Shown one piece after another: positions 33,758 to 45,779 of a stretch of 64,000 nucleotides of DNA; within the stretch, counting starts at the first letter, position 1; every line of letters begins with the position of its first letter. The stretch comes from Polytrichum commune (Eukaryota; Streptophyta; Polytrichopsida; Polytrichales; Polytrichaceae). Location of the stretch: positions 62,501 through 126,500 of the forward strand of contig OX485805.1 of assembly GCA_950295325.1 (NCBI GenBank), given 5' to 3'. The translations under genes and the position numbers were made by a program. Under the pieces are notes generated by a model, which had not been told where the DNA came from, did not search any database, and saw nothing but the letters and a program-made list of their open reading frames with translations.

Positions 33758-34547
33758 CGTTTGGAGCCCTCGATTGACATCGTCAGCGAGTCAGAGTTGG
33801 GGAGCTTCTTCTACGAGACCGTTTACGACGCCGCGTCAACCATTGACTACTCCAAGGAGCCTATTGACGCCGGCGTCGTCGATAGCCCCCCACCCAAGCA
33901 AATCTTACGGCGATCTCCGTCCCCGTCGCCGCTCAAGGGCATAAATCGCAAATGCGTCCGGACATCCCCCTCTCCGCCCGGCGGAAGTATTACACCTCAA
34001 CGGCGGCTGCGGATGGACGCACGGCCAACGAAGAGTGGAGCCCTTCCTATTCCTTTGCGGGACGCCTTGCCCCTCCTTGCCAACTCCGATGGGAACGCCC
34101 CCGGTGACAAGGTGAACCCCCCCCCCCTCTAAAACATGGTTAACCGCGCGTTACAATCATTTTGCACTTAAAAAATGATCGTGTGACACGTTTGGGTCTT
34201 CCTCCCTAAACTAACACATGTGGTCTTGCAATGACGCGTTGCAGGTTGCTCCCACCCGTAAACCTATGCGGTCTAGTGCGTCCATCGAGTTCGAGCGTAT
34301 GTACGCCATGACCAGAAATGCGAGACAATCCACTTCATCGTATTCGAATTCTTCGACGTATATTTCGGGCGGCCGACGGACTCCAAAATGTCTTATGGAT
34401 GGCGGTCACCCCAAGAATGGCTATAGTCGCGGGGCGGAGATTTTCAGGAATGTTGAAGCAATGCGAGCAAAAGAAGCCGCAGCAAAAGAAAAAGAGGCAA
34501 AAGATAAAAAAGCAAAAGAAAAAGAGGCAATCTCCGAGGCTAGATAG
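33758..34547 (+). CDS. Basic, Ser/Pro-rich tail, two exons, probably 3' exons of the same locus
   Basis: Exons 33758-34111 and 34245-34547 are bounded by GCGCCAG|CGTTTG, ACAAG|GTGAAC and GTTGCAG|GTTGCT, all phase 0, and end at TAG. No ATG opens the first exon near its acceptor, so it is likely downstream coding sequence rather than a separate gene. It contains an acidic stretch (SESELGSFFYETVYDA), Ser-Pro repeats (RRSPSPSPLKG; TSPSPPGG) and a Lys/Glu/Ala-rich helix at the end (AKEKEAKDKKAKEKEA). No family is recognised. The shared phase-0 junctions suggest continuation of the phosphatase-containing gene. Confidence 0.45.
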
Positions 34548-34659
34548 GCCATAGTAGGCGTAGGGTTTTGGGCCATAGGCAACATCATTTTGGGTCGCAC
34601 TATCCAATGTATGTGTGGTGTTAGCATGCTATGCATTTTACATGCCATACTTTGTATGT

Positions 34660-34960
34660 TTTTTTTGCAATAATATAAGTGTCACATGATTTCCCCTTCA
34701 ATATGGTCCAAGGTTTGGATTGCCCTAACTAAACCATCACAAATATGAGTTTGGAATATTTTGTATGTTATATTATATTGGTTCACATAGTTCCCCTTCA
34801 ATATGGTCTAAGGGTTTGGAGTGCCCTACCTAAAACATATTCATACAAGATCTCATATTTTGTGTGCGATAATATGAATGTTTTAAGATTTCCCCTTCAA
34901 TTTGGCCTAAGGTTTGGATTGCGCATCCTAAACAATCCCAAATATGAGTTATTAATGGGG
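34660..34960 (+). repeat. Three 95-110 bp tandem units with decayed palindrome
   Basis: The phrases TTCCCCTTCAATATGG, AAGGTTTGGATTGCCCTAAC and TAAACCATC...AAATATGAG repeat three times. The core GGTTTGGATTGCCCTAACTA resembles a decayed form of the window's palindrome. Confidence 0.6.
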
Positions 34961-35740
34961 TTCTTGTTCTAAATACCCGACACAAAGTGTTCGCATCTTA
35001 CAACTTTCTCCAATATGTGTTCCATTTATCCTTGTTCTTATTTATGTGAATGTCTCAAAATGCCCAAAAAGTCTCAATTTAACGAATATAGTGTTCTATA
35101 TGAATGGTGCATTCTCAAATAACGACGATGACCAAGATAAACATTTTTTCCCAAAGACTTGGACCTCCTCGTTGACACATTTGGCCCACATGGGGGGGGA
35201 ACCTCTATACCCCTTTGCGACTTACTTGGCAAGCAATCCATAAGCTAGAAAGTCATGAATGCTCCACATAAGAATCACTTGAAGCTTGAAATATGGGTTT
35301 TGCTTATTTTTATCTACTATATACATTATTTCGCCTTCTCCAATAGTGATTCATCAATTGCCTTCACCTCTTTTCACAGCCTTTTTAGTTCCTCAATGTG
35401 TGGTACTAAGTATACGTGTATATTTTCCTCTTTAACATTATCTTTGTCGAGAATGATGAAGGAGAGCATCATAAAAAATTGTTTGGTAATCAACCATGGT
35501 GGTAAATTATAGTTTAGCAATACAATTGGCCATATAGAATGACTTAAGGATTGGTGATATTTCTAAATTATTTGCCACAGGACACTAGTGTATGTGAATC
35601 ATTGTGCACTCGGTTTATTAGTGGAAGTGAAACCTTCTATGTTGTGGTTGTAAATTGTCCTCAATTTGTGTATATGCTACAATCTGCTAAATGCTCAATG
35701 CTTATACGCTCAATTTGTCAAGAATAATATGTGTCTGAAC
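34961..35740. other. AT-rich spacer, no gene seen
   Basis: Only short frames; no exon of ATG7's N-terminal domain could be recognised here. Confidence 0.4.
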
Positions 35741-35999
35741 ATTCTTGAAATATCCACTCGATGCTGTGTTACAGATTTGGGATGATATCACATCAGGAAG
35801 AGCAGAGGCATATAGCAGTCTTCTAAGTAGATTTTTCATCATTTCATTTGCTGATTTGAAGAAATGGACTTTCACGTACCGGTTTGCGTTTCCTGGTTTG
35901 GTCATGTCACCACAAGCTACTGCCGCTGCTTGTCAACTTGCCTCTGATGTCTTCAACAGCGATGAGGTGACCTATCTGCATGGGCCGTTTCAATTTATT

Positions 36000-36030
36000 T
36001 ATTTATTTATTATTATTATTATTATTATTT
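36000..36030 (+). repeat. (TTA)n microsatellite in ATG7 intron 1
   Basis: TTTATTTATTTATTATTATTATTATT follows the exon 1 donor by about 30 bp. A similar ATT run occurs at about 37884-37902. Confidence 0.8.
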
Positions 36031-38729
36031 ATGTATATGTCTATACTACAAGGTCACTTTTACACACTAGCTGTGAACATTATATTGTGGGAATATCTCA
36101 AGTACAATCTGATGATCCATGGAACCTGAAACCCTCCAACATGAATTGTTACATATTGGAGGGTTTGGAGTTGCAGATTACAAGCATTGGTCAAAACTTG
36201 TGACCTAAACTATGGCCTGGAGATGATTTTAAGACATTCATTAATATATATTTTGTCAGGCTACAGGGGTCTTGACAGCATGCACAGTGTGGCGAGGTTT
36301 GCCATCAGGAGCAAGTGAGCTACAACTTTCAAAGATAGTTTTGTTTTGAAGTTTTTGAGACACACTTTGTTTTATGATTTGGTCACTTCTAGCACTAATT
36401 ATATGTATATAGATCAGTGATTTGTTCTTGTGACAATCTGGGCTAGAGGGGTGTTTTTTCATACATACTACATGTTAGAAGAATTAGTGTTTAGAATTTT
36501 CTTTTTGCATCATTAGCAAGAAAATTGCTGGAGATGCAAAGCAAGACCCAAACTAATGACATCAACACTTCGTGGTAACTGACTCTTGAAAGTGGCAGGG
36601 CATGTTTAGGACCCAATCAAACTTATTGTTAGATTCTAAGAACCCATCAAAGCATGCAGCCAAATTTTAGCAGAATTTTAAAAGCTGTCATTTTTGAGGA
36701 AGTGGTAAGATAGCAGTTGATTTTGTATTCAGCGTTTTAGGTAAGTTTGTTTGGCTTCAAACTTGGCAGTCAATGTGAAGCTGTGTCTTCTTTACAGCTG
36801 ATATCTGATTCCCGAGTTAGAGCTCGATCTTTAAAAGACTGGGACAGTGCACAACAAGAAGGTGGAAAGGTGAATGGTCTGCTATGTATGAATTATGTGT
36901 ATGGTCTTTCCTAATCAACTTTACTTCCCGATATCTGGTGCCCCTTGTACCATCTTATTATGTTCATGTCGCTGGTGTTTTTCCGGTGGTATGCAAATAG
37001 TTTATTTTCTTGCTGGTCCTCTCTCAATGATTCTGACAAGGAGTATATTGGTAGATTTTGAATCGAGCAATGTGAATTTCAATGCAGATAAGCTTTTTGG
37101 CTCCATAAGTATAGTCTTTTTAGCTAGATCCAAGTTGATAGAAAAATCATATTTTGACTATCTTCCAAATATCTTCCAGGTTATTTTAGCATTTTATGAT
37201 CCTTGCAACATGGTAGCAAACCCTGGGTGGCCACTCCGGAATCTCCTGGCCTTGGCAAGTGTGAGATGGGGGTGTCACAAGAGTACAAGCTCTCTGCTAT
37301 CGGGAGAATGGGGGTGGTCATTTAGACCTTGAGCATTCTCCAGTCCTTGATATAATTCTGCCACCTAAGCCTGGTTAGTATCTAAGGTCACTAGATTCAT
37401 ATGCACGCTTATCTTTGTTATTGCTCCCAGTCTGGTCTTAAGTGGAGTCTGCATATAATTCTTCTTTCTTGCTTTCTGTTGCAGTCTCATGTGTAAGTCT
37501 TACATTGAAGTTTTTGAGGTTCTTTACAATTTTATTAAAGTAGAAGATGTATGTCACATGCCCATGTCTTGAGCTTGTTCTGTTGTAGCATTGGTTTATT
37601 ATTTAGGAGGCTATGTTTGACTAATAGTATTTAAAGACTTGCTCTCTTTGCAGAGTGGAAAGAACGAACTGGGTGGGAAAGAAATGCACGTGGTGGCAAT
37701 GGTACTAAGCGAGTTGACCTTGGTCAATCAATGGATCCTATTAAGTGAGTTTTTGTGTAAATGAGTAGTCAACTAGAAGAGGATGATATGTATCTGATGA
37801 TAATTTAGTTAGTATCTGCACTATAATATGTCTAGTTTGGAAAAGAAAGGCACTTGATAAGGAATCCAAATTGTCACATGAATTATTATTATTATTATTA
37901 TTTTCAAAATATTTTGATTTGACATGTTAGCTTCTTTGGTAGGTTGGCTGAGTCTGCAACAGATCTAAATATGAAGTGATGAGATGGAGATTATTGCCAT
38001 CACTGGACTTACCACGTATGGCATCCACTAGATGTTTGCTTCTGGGAGCAGGCACTCTGGGTTGTCAAGTTGCACGCACACTCATGGTAAGCAGGAGGTT
38101 GAACGGATAATTCATTCACCCCATTGCTTGTATGAATACCTCGTTACTGGTGCGAACTCAGAAAAGTAGAACTTATCTCCTAATGAAGTCTTCAAATAAC
38201 TGAATTACTTGTTTGCATGTCTGTTCACTATCCCAGTTACTATGACATGGGATTTAAGTTGTGTTTGAATGGTAATATTCATTTACTTTCTTTTCTAACT
38301 CGGATTTGAACTTGGTCTTGAAAGGCATGGGGAGTGCAGAATATCACACTGGTCGATTATGGAAGGGTTGCCATGTCAAATCCTCTTTGGCAGTCACTCT
38401 TCACTCATGAAGACAGCTTAAACAATGGGAAGCTGAAGGCTGAAGCAGCTGCCGAGAACCTCAAGCGAATCTTCCCTAGTGTGGTAGTTTTCCAAACCTT
38501 GGTTTCTCTGCAAATGACTATGAGCCATCAGCCATGGAATCGTGCTACTGTAGGGATTGTTGGTGGTGGAGAATCTTCTCCTTTCGCCTGATTGTTGCCT
38601 GCCATGATGGTGTTGCATGACTATCTGACATAATATTTTTTCTTGTGCTTTTAATTAGCAACACAGGGTATTTCTCTTAACTGGAAAGTGTATCAGCTTG
38701 CATAAATACCTGAGTGCTAGGTTCCTTTG

Positions 38730-38975
38730 GGCCGGGGATTCGTGGCACTCAAGTAAAATCATCCGTGCGGATGAAAAAAACGCAGGAATCATCTAAATGG
38801 CTATTTTTGGGCAATTTGATGCCGGAAATAGAGTCAAAGGCCCCGAATTAGTCTAGTGACGTCACATTCGAATGAATCGGCCCTCAACCCCATAGGGGGG
38901 CTTTTTTTATTGGAGCCACTTCATCCACGATATCTTGGATGGATGATTTTACTTGAGTGCCACGAATCCCCAGCC
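38730..38975. mobile_element. Mutator-type MITE, 246 bp, in ATG7 intron
   Basis: Ends are GGCCGGGGATTCGTGGCACT and its complement AGTGCCACGAATCCCCAGCC; the inverted repeat is about 35 bp with one mismatch. The flanks are identical 9-bp duplications, GTTCCTTTG at 38721-38729 and 38976-38984. A 9-bp duplication is diagnostic of the Mutator superfamily. The inside has no coding capacity. Confidence 0.85.
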
Positions 38976-39260
38976 GTTCCTTTGCCTTTGATACTGACCT
39001 GCCTGGTCTCATTTCTGCTCTGTTCTATTCCAGACAGCTTCAAATGTGGTTTTTTTTCTTCCTGTGGACAGAATGCTGTTGGTGTTCGCTTGTCAATCCC
39101 TATGCCAGGTCACTCTGTTGGGGATAATGAAGTTCCTGGGGTGCTCCAAGACTGCCACAAGCTGAAAGAACTGGTGGATGAGCATGACACTGTATTCTTG
39201 TTGACTGATACACGTGAAAGTCGGTGGCTGCCCACTTTGTTATGTGCAGACTCCAATAAG

Positions 39261-42200
39261 GTACACCCAAGGTTATACTGCTGTGATTACAAGGTCATGT
39301 TCCTTTGTAAGTCCTTGAAGTAGGAGCTAAGTACAAAATGTTGACTCTCTTTTCTTATAATCTGCAGACAACTACTTCGCTATTAACATCCACAACAACG
39401 TCAAAAGTAACAATCTGATCTTCCAATCCAATCCATTTTCATTCGGCAATATAAATCTTTGTCGTTATAACTTCCATCATATTCGACCCTCCCCCATACC
39501 CACGCTCATGCCTTGTCAACATGCACAGAAAAACATCAAGTAAATTCTTCTGGTTGGAATCTTGGATTTGTTTCATGATCTTTGCCAAGATTCGATCATG
39601 CCCTTTCAAATTGTGAAAAGATAACATGTTCTTTGTACTTGTGACGCAAGGGAATGGCGAGCTTTCTAGGGAAGATGCCACTACGCTCTTGGAGAAGGAC
39701 GAGTGGAGAAGGACGATGGTTGAAGGAGGCGAAGAGTTAGAGACGGGCGGAGGATCAAGGTCCGGAAGGAGTGGCGAAGAGTTATCCCATATCGGTTGGA
39801 GAAGTCGCAAAGGGCGGGAATATAACCAATAGGTGAGTGCATCAACATTGAATATCACAAGACACTTATTGGTTACTCAGACTTTGCTCTACACCATGCC
39901 GTGAGACTTATCACTTGGAACTTGATATATGATGATTATAGCCATTTCATACCGGGCTATAGGGTTTCATAATATGACTTCAGCCACTTGATACTGCACG
40001 CCGACTCAATACCTTGTTCACTTACTTTCCCAGACTGAGTTATTTAGTTACTCGCTAGAAGATTTTTTTTGATGAGTAGGGGCCAATTTAATCATAAATA
40101 GCTTGTTTAATTACTGTAAATTTACAAAGGGACCAATTGATAATTATTAGGAATGATGAAATTAATTTGTGGTAGTATGTGTCTTTGCTAATGTGTTTCG
40201 GCCTATAGACACCGGATACCCACATGATTGATACGGCTTAACAAATTGGTAAGGACAATGGTCCCACTGCCTCATTAAATATGAAGATAAGTTAAGGTAT
40301 TGAAAACCCGTGGGGTTGAACTACAATATTTCTTGATCCATTGAATTATCATTTAATTAAGGAGACACTATAGATCATATCGGGGCACCTTTGGCCTTGG
40401 TTATATGTGGTTACTAGTTACTCCAAAAGACTATTGACGAGTTGTGACTCCTTGCATTGAAAAACCTTGGTAAAGCGAGTCGTTACTACTGGACTATGGT
40501 TGTGAGGGAGAGACCGAGCAATTGCATGTACATAGTTGAGAGACCCTTATACCCCATTCCTCAAAATAATAAGTCCCATAACTCACCTAATAAGTTGTTT
40601 CCTCCATGATTATCATAGTAATCCTATTCCTACTCCATTGCGATCTATCAATTCACCTAATAGTGACACCTAGAGTTGAAATTGACACTTATTCAACTTT
40701 TCATGTGTGGTTTTGTTAATCAGAACCCAAACCAAAACCTATCTATAGGTTGATTTTCTTCTTGTTGGCAGCCAATTCCAACAACCCGTGCACGTAAACA
40801 ACCCTGAACTTCCTATACAAGTATTTCTCAAAGGATTCAGCCATCTCGCCCGACAGGAAACACCTCTATTCTAATCCAATCCAGGGGCTAAGTTAATTAT
40901 CACAGACTCTCATCGAAGTCCTCCGTTTCTAGCCAACAAAACAAGCTTATTATTAGCGTGAAATGTCTCGGGGGGGGGGGGTAGTGTGTTAAAAAGTTAA
41001 GGATATAGGTGCGAACAACCACTATTTTATAGAGGGGTATTACTTTCAATTCTCTTCTTTTTTCACATGCTATCATTATATAATTTTCTATGTTGGGTTA
41101 ATAGAAAAATGGCTTGCATTACTTATAATTCCAAATTACATATTATTCCATACCATATAGTACTTTAAAGATGTCATGTGCCATTTTTGATACCCTATAT
41201 TACTTTTAAGTCCATTTATAAATTTTTGCCCCCATGTTTTTAAAATACCCTATCATTTGTTCGCACGTATATTGCTACTCCAACCAATGACTACCCCCCT
41301 CGAGTGAAATATATGGCTCTGCATAATTCACCGCGTTGACATGTTCATCAATTGTCAGGCATGTGTCTGTATTAGGGTTGGCATATTCATCAAGTGGCGT
41401 AGTTTGTTTCATAATCATTGTAGAGGCCCCCATTTCCGTGGAAAGCTTTAGAACTAAAATGAAGTGAACTGAAACATTAATTTCCCACACCCAATTTCCC
41501 ACACCCAATTTCCCTAAAATCTGCCCAAAAAATGTGACCTCAATTTCAGAATTGTAGTTTCACATCTAAAGTTTTTTGACAAATCCAACTGTATAGAGGC
41601 TTGCATGTTAGAGGTGACTACATAGTGTCTAAATATTAAATGTTAAAGTTCTATAATGTAGGAGACTATAATAGGAATGTTAATAGTGGTCTTGAGGGGC
41701 AACAAGTCATAAATTAATTTAGGTTGATTTTTGGATCGAACCTCCACTAAAATCATCTCCAAATGACAAAAATGCTGCTCACATTCAAAAGAGGGGCAAA
41801 TACACCTACTCAAAACAACTCACAAATCTTGAAACCACTATTCTATGATTTTTTTGGAAGCTTTGCAATTTCAGGCAGTGGTGTCACAACTACGCACCTT
41901 CTACATGGATATTGCACACACCCACACATGTCCAACTAGAAATTCCAATAACAAAATTTAAGGATATGCTACGTTTGATTGTCATGCAAATTTTTACATC
42001 AATTGGGAATCATTTGCACAAATGGATCAACAAAAAACATGTTAAGGATATGCTACCCCTAACCCGCGGAGGTGACAAATGTCAAGCAAGCGTTTCACTG
42101 TAAACTAGTTGAGAGCACACTCTCAAATTCAAATTAATCTAAAATTATGTCCAAAAATCTCCCTGAACATTGTCATGGTTCTTTAGAAACTGTTGTTTTG

Positions 42201-42530
42201 TTAAAGAGGCATCCACAATAGTGCAGGTATCATGCAAAGGACATGCCAACAAGGATTTGGGAGGTGTCCATGTAGGTGCTTGATGACGTGGAGTCTCCAA
42301 AAACAAGCCATCAAGTGTATCTTGTGATGATAATGACAACAACAACATGCCCAAACTTGTTGCTCACATATTATTTGAATGGAAATCGATTTGATATTTA
42401 TGCCTTACACACGCCTTTGGAGAGTCCATTCGTCCATTCCTCACCTAAGGTAGCCAAACCTATGACCACCCTAGCTTTAGGGTTGCATCTATTTATGACT
42501 GGATTAAAAAAGGGGTCTTGATTTGGGTTT
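39261..42530. other. Spacer, no gene recognised
   Basis: A 139-codon minus-strand frame (39858-39439) is hydrophilic with Ser/Pro runs and has no recognised family. The rest is AT-rich with a run of about twelve G at 40971. Nothing resembling the C-terminal ATG7 exons (catalytic Cys region) was found. Confidence 0.4.
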
Positions 42531-42539
42531 AGGGTGGTA

Positions 42540-43400
42540 CGAATAGAATAAAAGTGGATCTAGGGGATTTAGGGTTATTCATGTAAGAACATAGTAAAAA
42601 GGGGTTTGAATTTGGATTTATTTAAGGCCCCGCTAAAAAATAGGTATACAAAACATGAACGGGGTTGGACACAATTAGGTATAAATGCGGTCGATGGGTT
42701 GGGTGGATTTGATTATGATCTATTTAGAGACCGACTAAAAATAGGAGAATAGTGTGATCTATTTCAGGGCACATATTAAAAAGGGGTCCGAATTTGGATT
42801 TATTAAGGGCCCCGCTGAAAATAGGTACCCAAAACACGAATGGGTTTGGACACACTTAGGTATAAGTGCGGTCGATGGGTCTGGTGGATTCGGTTATGAT
42901 CTATTTAGGGCCTGACTAAAAATAGGTGAATGGTGTGATCTATTTCAGGGATGGATGAATGCGGGAGGTACGAAATAGTTAATTCAATCCGAGGCACATT
43001 TAGGTATGAATCAGATAGGTTGGTATTGTGGCAGATTCGGTTTTCTTTCATTCGTTTAGGAGAAAACTTTGAACGGAACGGAACGGAACACATTGGGGTG
43101 TCAATCCGAAACCCTGGTAATTGGTGGAATTTACGGCCGGATGGGGGGGAAAAGGAGGTCTGGATCTTCTTCACCTATTTACGATTTTGATGTGTTTGGG
43201 ACCCGATTGAAAAAAGGTGTCGATGTTGATCTATTTGGGTGTTTGGGGTATTTACGAGGGGATTAGGAAAAGGTGTGGAGTGGAAGCAATTATGGGTTTC
43301 GTGTGTTTAGGAGCGGATTTAAAAAAAGGTGGGGATGTTGATGTAAAATATGCGACGGGATGAAAAAGAGGGTTCGATGTTAATCTGTTTAGGGATAGCA
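42540..43400. repeat. Satellite of the 1-1110 family, reverse orientation
   Basis: Phrases AGGTATAA(A/G)TGCGGTCGATGG, AATAGGTGAATGGTGTGATC and AAAAAGGGGTCCGAATTTGG are the reverse complements of the marker phrases of the first repeat. The period is again near 180-190 bp and the copies decay toward 43400. Confidence 0.75.
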
Positions 43401-45480
43401 GGGGAATTTAGGGAGGAGTAAATAGATATTGCTATAACATAATAAAGCCAGCCCAAAGAAATATATATAAATTATAATGTATTAATTTCAAAAATAATGC
43501 TTGCATCATGCATAGTGAGTTAGATGTAAGGATATAACCTTACTACCCATTCTTTTTAACTATAAGTGAATTTAAGTAGGCATTATTTTCATAAATTATT
43601 TCTTGATAATACCAATCATATTAAACGATCATTATATAACGTGGATAACTTTCATCTAACAAAAATTGCTCACATTTTTTATTTTTTATTAAACCTACAG
43701 TGAAGGTTCAACCTTGGTAGAATTCTACATCCTATCAACCCTAAGATTGAACATTGAGGGACTCCTTAATTCATTTGGCATACTTAGGACTCAATTGTGG
43801 TAAGAGATTGTAGACCAAATTTATTTTTATTTTTTTGATAACTTTTTGCATTCTCAGTTTATATAGATGGACAGATGCCACTTCATAATTGAAAATCAGT
43901 GGTAAGTTTGTACATAGATCATTTAAAGATAGGATTAGTGAAAATTTAGTGACAATTACTCAAAAGACAGTTTGGCAGACCATAGTTAGTAGAAGGAGGA
44001 AACTGTAATTAACGGACTATAAGCAAGTAAGGTAGTTAGTAACCGAACCATTCCCCTCAAGGGATATAATCGGAAGAGGAAGAGGACACAAGTAGTCAAG
44101 TGTAGACTCGAGAGTGATAGAAGATAATAAGTTACCCTCTCAAGAAGAGAGTGGTATTTTTTGTGGGCAATCTTCTTTTCCTAAGTAATTACAAGTTTCT
44201 AAGAGGATTAGAGCCTCACCATTTTCCGAAGTATGTTTTGTGTGAATCGACAAGAGTGAGAGTAGGTGTTTCTATTCTGTCTTCACCGAGGAAGTAAAAT
44301 TTGCATTTGTAAGAAGTTGTGTAAGAATGACTTGTATGCTTGAGTTTGCAGTGGATATCTTATTTATGTGGATGAATAAGAAGAAGTGTCTGGAGGGGGT
44401 GAAGTTTTACAGGTTATACATAAGGTCTATCGGAATCTATCTGGTGTGTAAGTGTATGCTGAGAGTTTCAAACATCTCTTCTTAATCATGTGAAAGGGTG
44501 AGAGTTCTTTGTCTTATGAGTAAGTGAATAATGAAATTGGGAATAATATAGGGCTCTCATACATGAAACACTAAATTTCAGTAGACTCTAAGTGGTTGTT
44601 CTTTATCATATGAATTACTTGATGAGTAAGCAAGTTCAAGAATCGGTGTTTAGGATAAAAAAATCCTTGATCCCTGGGAAAGGGTGGAAGGTAGTTTGAT
44701 TACAAGTGCGAAGTTAACCCTGGGAAGAAGATTTCCGAAAAAGAGAGTTATTCATAAGCGATGAGATTAATATCGGATAATGACATGAGTCGGTGAATGA
44801 GGGAATGTACAACTCATACCTTTCTGGTGGGGATGGGAATTGATGAATGAATGACATGAGAAACTTGCAGCATGATCTCTTGATTCTTAACTTATCAAGT
44901 TCAACTAAGTGATGTGGCCCAAATAGAGAAAATAAATCTTTGTTAAAGCTTAATTATAGATCAGTGTTGAAATTGATATCTGTATGAACTTGAGGGTGAG
45001 AGATTCCAAATTTGTGAAATTGTCGCGAGGGCAAATGATCTTGATAAAGTAAGCAGCCTCAATGCGCGGCCATAAGTATCCGAGTCTTGAGTAGGTTGTT
45101 CCAGGGAAGAAGAAAGAATATATTACAGAAGTTGGGGCAAGACTTTAATGTGTACCTCGAATTTCCCGTTAGAACTGCCTTCCTTCACTTTGAATTAGCG
45201 AGAGCAAAAATTTGTCAAATTGCAAACGCTCCGAAGTCAAGACGGGAGTTGTTTGTAATTGAATGAGTGCGTAAGCAGATGAAACTCTCACAGTGGGAAG
45301 AGTAAAGGAGGAGTGAAAGTAGTGAGCAACCCCAAGTGGGAGAGGAATGAGTGTGTAGACGTGGGAGAGCGTCTTACCCATTAAACCCATATCATTTGGG
45401 CGAGAGCCAAAGGGTAGGTATAAAGGGAGGGCCTTACCCCCCTCCTCTTGAGTATACTTGGACTATGACTTGGTATTCAG
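43401..45480. other. Repeat-derived spacer without gene
   Basis: Phrases such as CCCTCTCAAGAAGAGAGTGG (about 44140) recall, inverted, the 4160-4200 region. A TATAAAGGGAGGG phrase lies near 45420. Possibly old retroelement sequence; no coding domain or LTR pair was established. Confidence 0.35.
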
Positions 45481-45487
45481 ATTGTGG

Positions 45488-45630
45488 ACTGTCCCACTAT
45501 GGTTATTGGTGACATTACTTGGAACTGGTTACTCCACACTTGTCTAGACTGCCCCATTCTGGTTACTGGTGATGTTACTTGGAACTGGTTCCTCGATACT
45601 TGTCTGAGGCTCTGGTTACTGGTACGCTAG
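45488..45630 (+). repeat. Tandem repeat, about 65-bp unit
   Basis: The unit TGGTTACTGGTGA(C/T)(A/G)TTAC followed by TTGGAACTGGTT(A/C)CTC(C/G)A occurs about two and a half times. Confidence 0.7.
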
Positions 45631-45779
45631 CTCAGTCGCTTGGGTCCCTGTTCGCTTAGGCCGTTCGTAGTTCTTGTTAATAGTTACTAGGTTTTTGTTG
45701 GAATTTATAAACTAACACAAGTATAATCATGACTTAAAAGATGTTTTATGCAATTTTATCTAAGAAACTAAGTGTTAAC

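Larger units (their letters stand above)
35775..39260 (+). pseudogene. ATG7 (autophagy E1-like enzyme), internal exons with frameshifts
   Basis: Eight exon segments align in order with ATG7, the E1-like enzyme that activates ATG8 and ATG12. They are 35775-35966 (SFADLKKWTFTYRFAFPGL), 36260-36314, 36798-36869 (RSLKDWD), 37180-37373 (FYDPCNMVANPGWPLRN), 37654-37744, 37943-38096 ([18 protein letters not shown]), 38325-38483 ([11 protein letters not shown]) and 39072-39260 ([20 protein letters not shown]). The nucleotide-binding GAGTLG and DTRESRW motifs are present. Exon 4 has an extra G in the run 37268-37272. Exon 6 lacks one base after AAG 37974-37976 (reading AAG-TGA-TGA). The exon 2/3 phase does not match. 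The N-terminal exons and the catalytic-Cys exon are not found. It therefore looks like a truncated, decayed copy; sequencing error could explain single-base changes but not the missing ends. Confidence 0.8.
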
